Both the position numbers and the translations under genes were made by a program. A stretch of 64,000 bases of DNA from Echinometra lucunter (lineage: Eukaryota; Echinodermata; Echinoidea; Camarodonta; Echinometridae), in assembly GCA_029962745.1 (NCBI GenBank), contig CM057156.1:25161502-25225501 (forward strand), written 5' to 3'. Of the stretch, positions 1 to 14,206 are shown piece by piece. Position 1 is the first letter of the stretch; each line of letters begins with the position of its first letter. Under the pieces are notes generated by a model that searched no databases, was not told where the DNA came from, and saw only the letters and a program-made list of their open reading frames with translations.

Positions 1-542
1 CCCCCACAAACACACAAAGCAGATCCAACAAACTTCGAATCCTGATAAAAAAGACACATTTTAATAAAGTCAACAGAAGTACAGAATAGGTGCCAATAGG
101 CCTAATAGGCGAAAACATTTCTCACTTTAGAACCATAGAATTGTCAGAAGGTTTTTCAGCCATTGTGCAGAACAGACATTAGTAAAGTGTATAGTGCCTT
201 TATAAGTAAATAACATTTTTTCTTTCACCAACAAAAGAATGAAACATACACTACGTATTTTTTCATCTAGGTTTTGTTTTTGTTTCTTCAGAAAAAAAGA
301 AATATAAAACTATGATTTACTTCCACTTATTAACCAGCAGATAATTTTTAACAATATCAAACATTAACACCTGAAAAAAATGTATTTGAATCCTTGAAAT
401 TTAAGACAATTTTAGATACTAGTAGAAAAGCTAGAGTACTGTACTTTAAGATACGAAAAAGAGACCAAATTCATTACACACAAAAATGTAATTCATGAAA
501 AATTTGATGGAGAAAGGGGGGGGGGGGGGTTGCAGCAAAAAA
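1..542. other. Downstream flank of the receptor gene
   Basis: AT-rich and non-coding apart from a G13-15 run at 516-529 just past the stop codon. A minus-strand ATTAAA at 67-62 could serve as a polyadenylation signal; nothing else recognised. Confidence 0.5.
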
Positions 543-1772
543 TTAGATCCACATTTTCCCGTCGTTGGCACCTCCGCTTGCACCCCCGCCCATGCCGCCG
601 CCCATGCCGCCACCGCCGCCACCACCAGATGACACCGGTTTTTTTACGGCGCATTTCATGGGCATCGTTGCGGCTGACCGATGGACCGTTGGCACCTATG
701 CCTAACTGGAAAGCGAGGACTTCGAGCGCGAAGATGATGACAGCCGAGCCCATGCCGATGATCATGAGGTAGTACATGCCCTGGAGATCGACGGCGGTGA
801 GGGAGTAGAGAGCTTGCCTCTCCCAATAGGACATGCGTTGGTTGTTGCAAGGTCCACGTCGCTGTGGATCCACCCAGGTATCGTATCCCAGAGATCCTCA
901 AGGGCACCACGTTCCTCTAGCCGCTCGATACACCAGGACAACTGATCTCTCAGGGGTGATCCAGACGCCACGGCCAACCCGTATTCAACAGTAGCAAAGC
1001 TTCCCCCAGTAATGACCAGGTTGCATGGCCATTGCCGGGATCCGCTCTCGAGCACGCGGCGGTCGTGGATGAAGGCATACTTGCCGTTGGAATGCCTGGT
1101 TCGAAGGACACCATCTTCAACCTCGAGGACGATACCACTGTCGTCACGGTACATGGACACGGCAGACTGAACGGTCTCCCAGAGGCGGCGGTACTCGGGG
1201 ATACGGTTATCGCGGAAGAAGTCGTAAGCAGAGCTGTCCTTGACGAAACCAACATCGACCGTGGTCTGATCGAAGAGATCGCCGACATCGCGCACAAGCA
1301 CGATGCCCTTGGATGCCCTGAGGAATGGTGTCAGGTTGACGAGGTAGAGGAACACCATGATGAGCATGAAGAGGTACCAGAAGGCGCTCAGGACGCGCCC
1401 AGCCACAGAGCGAGGGGACACATCATAACTCTGCAGATACATGGTGGTGATCATATACCAGGCCGTGTTCGAGAACTTGAAGCTCTCGCCCTGCTCGGGT
1501 GACGCCTCGCCCCGCTGCGACTTCGCTCTCCACTCGTAAGGGCTGAAGTAGCAGATGAGGAACAGGAAGATTCCGCTGACGAACAGGGCGGCGAAGTTAC
1601 AGATCCAGACGTTCCAGTCGTAAGGGAACACTGGTACAAACGGATGCTCCCATACATAGCTTGGATGCTCGATCAGGATACCTAAGTCACTCCTCATGAA
1701 GGGCACGGTGTAGTCAATGAACTTGTCTCGCTCGCTGGTGATAGCCATAGGTGCAGCGGCGATATCAGCATA
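543..1772 (-). CDS. Glutamate receptor exon 10 (S1 end, M1-M4, S2, C-tail) with two compensating frame breaks
   Basis: One large terminal exon. It opens YADIAAAPMAITSERDKFID in frame with exon 9 and reads through M1, M2, M3 and S2 to LEERGALEDLW. The same frame then gives an unrelated tail and a stop at 762. The M4 helix (LTAVDLQGMYYLMIIGMGSA) lies one frame over, and the sensible Gly-rich tail ending NDGKMWI with TAA at 545-543 is back in the original frame. The switches fall by a GGG (887-889) and an A7 run (639-645 on plus as T7). One missing base and one extra base would fix both. This could be assembly error, a real allele or a decaying gene. Confidence 0.85.
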
Positions 1773-4700
1773 CTGTAAGAAAAAGAAAAGAAATGATACT
1801 CTTAGTAAGCTCAACTTCATTTCGCCGCATTCGTTGATAAGACGAAATGGGGAACAGCGTAAGATAAGCATTATGCAGGATCAAAGAAAATAACAAGATC
1901 TTCCTCACTAACCTTACTCACTTTCCCTGAGAATATTTCAAACTCGAAGTTTCCTCAGTAGGGGCAGAACTTGGATGGAAAACTTTCAAAACTACTTTAA
2001 GAAAACAACAAAATAAGTGTCCGTTCCTGTTATAGTAATCACGGTGTGAACTTACTTTTGAAAGTTTTTGAATAGTCCCAAGTATCCGATGAAAAGAGTT
2101 GACATCAATTTCATTTTTAATAAATTCCAAAACATTTTCCTCTAACTTCATTCCATGAAATGGATATATTGGTCAAAACTGTTGCCTCTGGCAGCCTTAT
2201 ATCATTAAGTTTTCTTTTTGGTGTTTGATTCACTCACCCCTTCAACAAGTTTTTCCATCAAACCGCTCCACCTGCCCGTGGTAGCGTCGAGACGTCCATA
2301 CTCTCCCTGACCCACCAGTTCGATCTCGTAGTCGAACGGGAGTCCGAGTTCGTTCTCCATTACGACTTTGATGATGCGGAGGAGCTCGGGGATGTAGCCG
2401 ATGAAGCCCTGGCCGCTGTCGATGAGGTATGGAGCTTCCTTAAGTAGGATAGACGGGGAAATTTTATGATAGTAGTTTTTGTAAACATTTTCTAAAGCTT
2501 CCATTCTTTAAAATGAGCATATGAAAATCGTGCTTTGTAGAGGTGCTAGTGACGGAGACGACAGAATAGATGTGAAAACTTAACGAGGATGCCAATATTT
2601 CTCTATATTTTGAACATATTTTATGCACCTTAGAATGTATAGGCTATGACTTTGACAGCGGCGGTTTGTAGGATGATGGTAATAATGATGCTGATGATGA
2701 GGAGGAGGAGGAGTAGGAGGAGGAGGAGTAATAGGAGGAGGAGGAGGAGGAGGAGGAGGAGGAGGAGAGGGAGATGAGACGGAGGAAGAAGAACAGGGAG
2801 GGGAAAGGGGGCGGGAGAAGGTCCGTAATGACAATGAGTGTTGTGCAGAGAAATCTGGGATATGAATGTGCATACAGAGTTTATGAAGAAGAAACGATGA
2901 GATGATGTTAAAGAAGACGACAATAATGATGCTGTCGAAGCAGTTGGTGATAATAACTATTATGAACAGGAGAAGGAGTAGAGTCAAGAGACTTTTTATT
3001 CTTTTATCAAGAGAGTGGTTTGTTTGATAAGGCAGAGGATGGGGATGTTATGCTAGTAGTAATGGAAGATTAAGCTGATGATCATGATGATAACGAGGAA
3101 GAGGAGGAGACAATGAGGGGAAGGAGGGGGTGGGAGCCGAGGATGATCTGTACGTTCACAATAGAGCAAGGAGGAGGCTTTCGAAGGTAATGATGAGATA
3201 ATATTGTATGGACCTTAATGATTTGGATAATGGTCATAGTGGCGATTACGATGACAGGATGACGATGGGGAGGAGGGAGAGGAGGGAGAGGAGGAAAAGG
3301 AAGAGGAAGAGGAGGAGGAGGAGGAGGAGGAGGATGAAACTCACCTCCAATGAAGTAACGATGATGCTCTTCAGCTCTGCATTCCTGAACTCGTACATGT
3401 TCAGTCGAGACCCAGGGTTAGGCCATTCCCGACCTCGGTTGGCTTGGCGCCAAAGCTGGACACTCTGTACCCACTCACCGGCAGCTCGATACTGAACAAA
3501 GAGGAAAAAGAAGTTGAAGAAGAAGAATTAACAAACATTAAATTTATTAATTACCATATTGTTTGCAAGTAATTCGATTCATCTTGCCTGTAAGAAATAT
3601 TTGCGAGGTTAAAAGCAAGATAAAACTAAGGAGCTTTGTATTATTACTTTTAGGCCAGAGAAATGACCTTTATGGATTGCACAAACTTTATATCACAGAC
3701 AATACCTAAATTGCATTTGATTTTCATCTTTAAAAATCATCACATGTAAAACACCTATTTAGCAAAGTGTATATTGGCTATTGCATAAGCATATAAGGAA
3801 AGTTTTTTTCTAACCATGCAAAACTAAGTTTGTATCGTCTAATATTACTTCTACTGCATTAATAGTGCCCTTCCAAGATAAATGTTTACAAATGAAATCA
3901 CAGATGTATGCATCTTTTTATGAGTACACAAACAAGATTTGCTCATATCAGTATGGTATATAGTTGGTGGTAGTAAAGATGAAATAATTTTGAAGATTTT
4001 ATTTTCGTTTCTTGTTACTTCCCACGAGCAGGAGAATCAAACTTCATAAAAAATTAACTATAAACAGAAAGTGGAATCTACATCGCCTATAAATCATCTC
4101 CTGTATGCTTCTCTTTCAAATTTACATTAACCCATTTGTGACAGAGGTCCACATTTTGTGGTTTGGCCTAATATCTTTTGATGCAAAGCCCTAAAAATCA
4201 TACCAAATACAGGAGCAGAAAGAGCAAAAAATTCTACACAAACTGTGCCCATTTTGGTTGCGTCAATATTCGTTGTTTGATGCTGAAAATTTTTTAAAGG
4301 AAAATAAGCATTAAAATCCTTAAATTGGCAATGTGATAGAAGGTTTAAAATCACCGTTTTCCCCTGCAAACTGGCAACTTTTTGACTTATCATCATAATT
4401 TCTGTCAATTTATATTCATTTCAGATACATGACGTTTTATAAGGAAAATGTAGAAATAAAATAAAAATGTCGGTTTTGCCAATTTGAAGAATAAAAGCTG
4501 ATCAAATTAGGCTTTAAATAATTCCTGTCACGAATGGGTAAAGGGGCGAAATCGACGCGTGACCCTGAAGGCAAAGCATTTATTGTCTTTATTTATATTT
4601 TGATGATCGTAAAACCCTATAAAGAATGATACCCCCCCCCCCGAATACCGGATATGGCCTTGTAGTACCTGGTTGTCGGTATAGAAGTAGACAGTTTGAC

Positions 4701-7700
4701 CTTTGCCCTGATGGATGGTGATACTGTAGTTGGTTCGGCGGTACATGTTGTCGAAAGAGATGTGGCCGCTCAGACCCTCGAAGTTGACCTGAAGAAACAA
4801 AAGAAAATCACAATTGAGTTCATGAGGAATTTTCTTTACAAGGAATAGTTTTAGAAACATATACACTATATGCTACAATTTAAGAAATGAATTGTACCTA
4901 AAGATTGATACATATTCGGAAATGAAGAATATAGGAAATCAGTTTTTTTTTTCCTTTCCCCAGTAAAATATCTTTTCTGTGATATTGAGTCATCATGAAC
5001 GATGATGATGTATATCCTAATTAAATGGGATTACGGGAGGCATTTTGCAGTTTTAAAGAACTGGATATGAGAATGACTGGCCTCTTAATTTTCTCGATCT
5101 GATTCTACCAGGTAGTGGAGTTGTTGCAAAGTTGCGTTCTGGAAAAAGTATATCAGATGAATTCGTAAAGACGCTATCGACTTGCTATTATTATAATACC
5201 CAACATACACATGTATGTACTAAGATCATTGCTGTCACCAAAACAGTATTTCTCTTACTTCTTTGATATCCTGCATGACAGGTGAGAGCTGGAAGGTATC
5301 CGAAGCCGCCGGGCACTGCGCCACCCTGCTCGGGAAAGACCCCGTGCGCTGGCGATGGTTCTCGAAGGCCTCACCGAACAGGACTACGGCATCGTAGGCC
5401 AACTTGAGACGGAAGGGCCACTCCTCCTGGTTCTCTGGACGCGTGGTGGTGTAGCGGACATTCACGTTGGGTTGCTTATCCATCGCCAGTCGGGTAATGT
5501 AGGCGCCGTCCAGACGGATCTGACGGACTTCCTCCCATGTGAGCGGTAAGTCCTGTACATTAACAAGATAATGAAATCATGTGTCAGTGGTAATAATGAT
5601 ATGTCTATGTCTTATTTTCCAAGGGTATGTTAACCAGTGTTGATACTAATCTCCCCAAGGGCCCTACAATCATAGTTACTCCTGCATTGCGTGGTAACGA
5701 TTCAATACACTTGGGTCATCAAAAATGTAGGCATCGAGCAAGGACTGATCCCCAAACCTCATCCGGTATGAGAGTGAAGAGCTCTCACTAAATTAACTAC
5801 TTTGTCAGTTCCTATACAGAAATCCATATAGATCTTGACGATGAAACAACCATTTGCAAAATCACTAATAACTGCTAGATCAACTTCAATTTTCTGTACT
5901 TACTGACCGAAATGTAAATTCAAATATAGAGATGGAAAAGAATATAATAAATAATGCCTACGGTGGGCGGAGGCATAATAAAATTGGCATTTTTCAGGAA
6001 ACGGATAGTGCTGTCTTGCTCTTGGGTTTCGAAGCAGGATGAAAATTTAGATTCAATTGCAGCCACATCTTGTTTTACCATGTGAAACCCTTTAGTCTTT
6101 AAGGCTAAACTCCACTGAATATATGTCATAGTCACGTTGGAGGGGCGGGGGTACAAATGTGTTGTGCCCCTTAAATCCTATACTGCTCCATATTGTAAAA
6201 TGCAATATATAATTCCCCTGCCAAAGAATATTGTTTGCCTAGCATGCAAAGACATTTATTCAAGCTCCACTACTTACCAGATTGCCTAGGAACCAGTGAT
6301 ATCCATCTTTCATGAGCCCTTCCTCAATGGCCTGGAACAGAAGAAAATATGCTGTCTGTCATCTCTATTTACAGATCACATCATCAGAAGAGATTGAAGG
6401 AATCACATTCATCGGGGGTGATTAATAATTCCACCATACATCCTCAAATATTATTAGTATTGGACAATACATTTTACATCGGTATATAAACGGTTGTTTT
6501 GCAATAGTACAGTGAATGCTGTAAGCATTTAGTGGTGAATATTCGTGAGTTAAGTGTTTAAGTTGACAACAGGGCCTGCACTATATGTTATGTCAAAGGA
6601 ATAAGAGCCTCGAAAAGAAAAGACGATCAAGCTCTAACATGATCACCAAAATCTGTTAGGAGACGTTTGTTCTCGACACGCTGTTCACACTAATTTTCTT
6701 CACAGACTGGATTCTTGACATAATATTAGGTGCCTCTTGTATTTTCAAGTAGCATGAATTTAAAGAAACCCCGTCACACATTTTAAGGGGGGGGGGGGGG
6801 GGAGGGGACTACTTGCAACCGTCATCCCGATCATTTTCTGGGGGGGGGGGGTATGATGTTAGTGACCTACCATCCGGACGACAGCAAGACATTGCTCCTC
6901 ATACTGGCAGTAGAGGAGGATGTTCTTGACGGGACTGTTTTCGATTGTGTTCTGCAGCTCGGCCATTTCTCCTATCGGGAGCAGCCCGATGGTCTGGTTG
7001 CGGTCGTTGGACTGGGCTGTCAACTCTTCGGCGATGCCTTGGGCTGTTAAAGAAGTATATTGTGGATGCCAGGGTTATTCAGGTCTCAAAGAATGATGTT
7101 TTGAGATCATTGTTTCAAGTATTTTTACTACATTCATCAATTTCATCTACTCTTCATGACTCGAACTAAACCTCATTCTCCTTACCGTTGTCGCCGTCGT
7201 AGACGAGAAGGAAATCGCGCCACTTGGTGTAATTGATGACCTCGACAAAGATATCCACGAGGTCACTCACATCGGGATAGAGCTTGATGGAGTAGTCTCC
7301 GCCGGCCAAATCAATGGCGACCGTGGGGTTGATCGCATCGCCGATGACCCCGCTGATGTCGTTACAGTCCATACAGATGTCGTGAGGGAGCACGATGCCG
7401 CGGAGACTGCTGCTACGAGCATGGGCGCATACCTCTGTTAGTTAAAAAAAAACAAAATAAAACAATAATAGGCTTTCAGCTATACACTTTGAAATGAATA
7501 AGGACTTTCGACCCCCCCCCCCCCCCCAAAAAAAAAAAAAAAACAACCCCAACACAACAAAGAAACAACCCTTCCTTCCAAATTACAACAAAAATCAGGC
7601 CTGTTTGTTATTTAGTGAGAGAGATCTTCTCCAAGATAGCTCTAAGAAAAAAAATCAAAGAGTAATTCTCAAATGAAATGAATATGTCGTTCCTGCGTTT

Positions 7701-10700
7701 CATATCGTATTGATTTGTTTGTTGTAATAAAAAGTTACAAATATTAAAAAAAAATCATAGCAGCATTGATTGCAGTTTAAAATATAATCAGTAGCAAAGT
7801 ACCCAGTTCTGACAAGTAACCAAAAAACAAAGGTATCACTATTTGAAACTTATGTAAATAACCTCTGTACCATTGGGCCTTAAAAGGGGAGGGGACGGGG
7901 ACTGGTTGGCCACCTCATCCCTCAATCAACCACTGTTCCGTAGATACTTACCGATCTGAACGGCTTGAAAGATATTAGTGCTGATTTCAGGTTCCCCGAA
8001 GGAGTTGACGTCGGGTTGGAAGTGGGTCACACGGAGAGTGTTCACGCTGGCCCATGCTTGCCTTGTTACGTAATCGACAGCGTCATCAATGATGCGTTTG
8101 TACTCGTCGTCCTTGTCGGTCTCGACGCCATAGAAGGCACCTGCAGAAGAGGGCATAAATCGGGTTGGGTATAATGATGCTAATCATGCTAGAATTGGTT
8201 GGCGTTCGAAACAAATATATTTTACATACAGGATAAGTCTCCACAGCCTTAAAACTTTTTAAAATTCGTATCCATTTTCTAGATGAATTTAAATGAGGAT
8301 CCCAAAGTCTGATAAGGGTTTTCCTAACATAGCAACATTCGATACATGTGCATTGCATCCTGTTGATAAAATGCCCTAATTAATAAGAGGTGAGTGTTAT
8401 ATTTCACAAGTAGGAATATATTTCTGCTCACGGTGAAGATACATCGGTCCTATAAACATGATTATCGAATAAATTGTGTTGAAACTTGGCGTGAAATATA
8501 GCATGCCAATATTTCAATTCCGTGCACACGTAAATTTGATCTAAAACTGAATCAGGGGATAATTTTTTTAAAAAGAGAGAATCTCTAGAAATACGTTGTT
8601 TTACCAAATTACCGTTTCCCATGGAGATATTTTACTGTATTAACTAACAGCTCTGAGGCAACTGTTAATGTTGATAGAACAGCGTATTATTTTGAGCTAA
8701 AATGAGAAATTGCTAGGATTTATTCTTTAATAATTATAAAACAAACCAAGTTGAAAGCTCAAATTTTGGCAGATGAAGATCACGCATAGATTTATCCAAA
8801 AAAGTTGTAAATCTAAAAATCTCCAATGAATTCGAGATACGTGCATTTCTTATTGATTTTTTTCTTTCTTGACACTGACAGTTTATTTATTGACTGACAT
8901 GTACTCATTTATTAATCTTATTTGTAAACTTTGTATGTGTCAGTCCTTGGACTGTTTTACAATGTCCTTTTTTAGTATCAATAAACCGAAATGAAATGAA
9001 ATGAATATGGATTTTTATAGTTGTTACACTTAAGAGGTAACTTTAGTGGAAGTAGAAACATCTATATGATTATTGGTTTGCATATCATATCATATACTTT
9101 ATTTCATCTTAAGGATTATGAATGATTTATGATAATTTGTATTGTCCAGCAGAGGGAGTCTTATCTCCTTAGATGATAATCATGGTTATATAAACAGTTA
9201 TTATTCTTAGTCATATTCTAAAGGAAGAAATCAGTATCAGTTATATGGAGTTCTGAACATCAATGCACGTAAGTGAGTGAAATACATTTTAGTTAAGAAA
9301 GGTAAGGTAGATTGTAGAATCACTTGTTTGTCGTCCTGCCTCCGTTGCCAACTAGCTGAATTGAAAGTACACAGGTCTACACATGTCAAAGGTCAGCAGC
9401 GGAATATATATCTGGGTCAAGTGACAAAATATGATGATATCATTCTCAATCATAAGAACATATGTGCTTCCAGTGGACATCACGCAAATATGAAAGCCCT
9501 CTAGGCCTATACATCGTCTTCTTCTAGCTTGTAGCTTGTAGAAAATAGTGACACTGTGGTTCTCTGCACTACATTTCACTATGAACATGGCGGACAAAGA
9601 AAGCGGACAAAATAAACAACCTCTCATTCTACCCTTCACAATGGTTCTGGTGGTCAAGAGAACATCCCTTCATAGCTATTATGTTTAATCATGTAGTTCC
9701 AGGTGAATATGCATGTAACGCCTGTTCCACATATTTTAGACAATAGCAGTGAAGGGATGTTCTTTTGACTACCAGAACCATTGTGAAGGGTAGAATAAGA
9801 GGTTGTTTATTTTGTCCGTTTTCTTTGTCCGTCATGTTCATAGTGTTTTTTTATATGTAACTAAAACAACTTTATTTAGGTTTTCAATCAGGCCTACGTA
9901 AAGTGCACATGATTGTAGTGACATGTACACTGCAGCGACAATAGGTTTGATAGTGTCTGGGAGCTTGCAGGGCGTGGTCACCGTTCAATACGGCATCACT
10001 TTCTATTTCCTTTCAGGGCATTGGCGATCTTTAAAAAATGGACATAATCTCCTTTTGAAAAGCATAATGATACCACTCTGACGCAGTGACACTGTATAAT
10101 TATGGTTTAACCTTTGAAGGAGAGTCACTTTGCGGGGGCGTTCGGATTTTAAATGTGTACATTCAACTGTTCAGTAATTCCTGTTGGTACTGTATTACTG
10201 TGTAGTTTCGAGAGGTGAAACTGAATTAGATTTAAAGAAATCTTTCTCGATTTTCATTTATGGTTTTCTCGCTCACCATGTTACAGTGTGAAATTAATAA
10301 GAGATGACAATTAGCAAACAAAATGGCGGCCTTTTTTGCTGTACAATATGTTATACACACATCCATTTATTACAGCCGTTTCCTCATGTAGAGATTCTAA
10401 TTACAGCGCACAAAAGAGTAACAACAAGGCACCCTGACCCGATTTTCAAAGACCCCGACACCCCCACCGCACCCCACCCCCTCTAGTGCCAAGATGACTA
10501 TCAGTAAATAGGGTTAAATTGAAAAGGAACAAAAGGCAGAGAGGTTCTTTCATGATAAATTATCTATGCACAGAGCTAAACCGCAGCTGCCTTTCAAATT
10601 TCAGTTTCAATGCTTCTTTTCAGAGTCCCCTGGTTAGTTTTCGGTTTTGTGAATAGCTGATAGTTGAATAGCTTCATGGTCGGTATAGCAAGGACAATGG

Positions 10701-13700
10701 GTGTTTTCGAAAATTCCGCGTTCCTCTTTGGCTTACTCATTTCTAAAGAATTCAAGGTTTCGAGTTTTCTATGTGATTACGAGCCAGTAACCATGTCGGG
10801 TCAATAGATGGCGACATTCAACGCACTGCGACTATCCTTTGGTATAGTCGATAGAGCTATCAGCTATGCCCATATGTTTTTGTCCACTTATCTGTATGAT
10901 TCTTTTCATACAGATCAGTGGTTTTTGCCACATGATGATCAAAAGAGAGTTAGTTATCTTCAGTATTGAAGAACTGGACATCAGTGTGTTTTTTTCTCTC
11001 TAGAAAATTAATGAAACCTGTGTATGAAAATACGCCTAATGATGATGACCCATCATATACGTAACAAGAAATATTCTATAAGAATGCATTGGTTTTGGTT
11101 TTTATTAATTCGTTTCAAAGTTTGGGGTGTTATTTCTAATAATATGGAGCACGATCGAGGATGTGGGTTGTCTTAAAGAAAATAAATTACAGAATGTAAA
11201 TTTGGTGATTTCAGTAGACACTGACGTGTATCAGCTACAGACTTGCAGGTAGTAAGAAAAGGCAATAAACAAGGAATCACGGAATTCTTACTTCCGACAT
11301 ACTTACAGAAGGTAGCATTTTAACTTAATATGACATTCTTTTGTGCTTGCTTAAGAACATAATCACTTTTCATCCATTTTGATGTAGTTCCTGTACCGGG
11401 TAAGACTGAAAAGTGGCCGGGAAATTTGATACAATAGCAGATGTACAGTAATGATTTTAAGAATAGTTTGCTCGGCATTTCTCGAATTCTTTCTGTAAAT
11501 TCCGCCTGTGATTAAGTCCAGAAATATTCATTTAAGCCGTTTAAAAGTAACAACACTCATTACCATTGTTTGTGATTTAAAACCTGGTACACACCGGTAC
11601 CTTTTCCATTACGAAATATTACACGGAAAATCCCGCGCTTGACTCAACCGTCATTTTGTATTGTGGTTTACATGCAGACTCTTGAATCCTATAATTACTT
11701 GGAAGTGAAGTAGGGTGCTATTGTACTGGAGATGCTTTTATATATGTTCAGTTAGGCGTATAGTCCTGGTTGATAAAAATATACATCACATCACACAGGT
11801 CGAGGAGTGATGCATCCACCTCTTGCATCCACCTCTAGCTGGCGCTATTGCAGATGAGAAAATGGAGTACTGATATTTTTCTATACCTATCGATACAAAT
11901 AGCAGCGTTCCACCAAGTCATCATTTGCTGAAGATTATTCACAGCAAAACTTCCTTTCAAATAAGAAGTACGTGCCATGGCAGAATTACTTCATCATTAT
12001 TGCAGACAAACACTTTTATCATCTGGATTGCACGATCCACCTATGCATGTGTCTCCCAAATTAATTTGTGTCGTTGAGAAAATTATGATAGATGTGATGA
12101 ACGAAAGGAAACAATGCATCTAACTCTCAAATAGTTGCCTAATGAAGTCCAGAAATGGGAGGCCCTTGCTTAAACTGAAATATTCATTTCTGTGAGAGAT
12201 TATAAAAGTAAAAGATTATATTAAAGGAAATACATATATTAAAATCCTGTGTAGTTGTGATCATCCGATATAGGCGAATTGATTAGTCAGTTCTTGAACG
12301 TGATAACAGCTCATGTCAACCGCATTGTTTTCATGTTGCACATTACTTGCAGCAGGGCTGATCGTGCATTGCATGAAATTCCCCGAGAGGGGGCGACAAT
12401 TCGCGTCACTCTCCGGTGATGCCTCGTTTCTGGTTCGAATGTCCCCGTTACTTGTATCAATAGGCCCATACAATAATATGCAATAACTCGACTTCAAATG
12501 AAAGTATGAAATCGTCAAGCCGGGTTATAGATTTTGCTATTATAGATATTGCTACAAATATTTAAAAAACCGGACATCTCAACAATTCGCTTGTTTTATT
12601 CGCAAAATAAATGAACAAAATTATTCGCAGTAGAGAGTCATCCGGGGAGTTGGTCGATCATGCCATTTCTACACTTTAAGTCTATGGTGCATTTAAATAC
12701 GTTGTATCAATATACTTGCAAGGTATGCATACTCCCTTATGCAGTGTAAATAATAGGCGTTTGCTATTCCAAAAGCGGTGAAAGAATAGCCTTGAAAAAC
12801 CTATACTGGCAAATCGCTACCACGCGTTGTCCAAACAAACTGATTCTTTATTTCAAATTCGACAAACGTTTTGGGCGGGAATTTACCCTGCTGTTTGGGG
12901 TGATGTAGATCGTATGAGAAGATAACCTTGCATTATGTTTATCTTTAAGCAATGGATGTAACAAATCATAAAGTTAAAAATATTATTACGTGTTAATTCA
13001 GTTGTTCAGTTACAGGTTGTACTTTGGATGCAGGGCTAATGTCAAGGAGGAAATTACTGAAGTAATAATAATCATAATAATAATGATGAAAGTTGCTTAT
13101 ATAGCGCATATCACTTACATAAGAAAGTCCCTATGCGCTAAATACACGTTTAAAATAATGTAAAGGTAAAGTACCACCGTTCGTTCTAAATAAGGGAGAT
13201 AAGAGCCCGTCTTGAGCATACAGCATACGAAATAATATTTTCCTTTCTTCTTTCGTTTCTGGGGTTTTGTTTGTTTGTTTGTTTATTTGTTGTTGTTTTT
13301 TTGTTATAGGGATAGCAGTTCGTCACCCTAGAACTGAATTACAACTCTAGGCCAATTATTTCCCCATAATTTTTGTTTAATGAGCCTTCATAGTTCCTGT
13401 CCCTGCAACGCTAGAGAATGGATTTTTTTTCATTTATGTGGAAAGGATGGATTTTATCACTTGTATACATTTCATCTCGACTAACTTATTATATCCCTAA
13501 TAAAATAATGAACCAATTCAACCAAACCAGTGTTCCCCAATTTTACCACACGACTCTTACCCATCCCGTCCCTCCCTCGCTCTTTCGAAAAAAAAAAGGG
13601 CAACGCATGAAAATAAAGCGTTGTTACCCGAAATTATGTTCGGAAATTTAGCACGGGAATATAGGTTCATGGCTACCAACATGTATTATTACCATAATTT

Positions 13701-14160
13701 TCCCCCGAGGAGATAATTTTGTCAAGCTAAGTAGTCTGGCAGTCAGTATTGTTAGATTTATTCGCGTGAGCTGTCACATACTGCTCTCTTCTCCCCTTGT
13801 TACCTGTATCTTGTATCTGTATGAGATCGTTGCCCCCTCACCCCCCCCCCCCCCCCCCGGCTGATTGACTAATAGATATCATAAAACATCCTTTCTGGTT
13901 TAAATGTATTCAACTATGAAATACGTTAAATCTTTCATTCATGTTTCTCGTTCGGTTAAGCATACTTTCACTGTCGTAAATATTTCACATCCCCCCCCCC
14001 CCTTTATAGTTTTGGAGACCCCGTCTCTTATGGCTTACCGGTATTGTGTACATATCGTATTTTATGCACTTGATGCCTGAGTCAAAGGGAGCGAATTGAG
14101 GTCAAGTTCGAAGAAACCTAGTAAACTCTGAAAGCTCTGTCTTCCACATCCTCCATCTCT

Positions 14161-14206
<46 letters not shown>

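Noticed and set aside
1032..1502. 156-codon plus-strand frame opposite receptor exon 10
   Set aside because: Antisense to the M1-S2 coding sequence; the composition mirrors it.
4127..4408. 93-codon frame inside the piggyBac-type MITE
   Set aside because: Not kept in the second copy in matching length and unlike any transposase; the element is non-autonomous.
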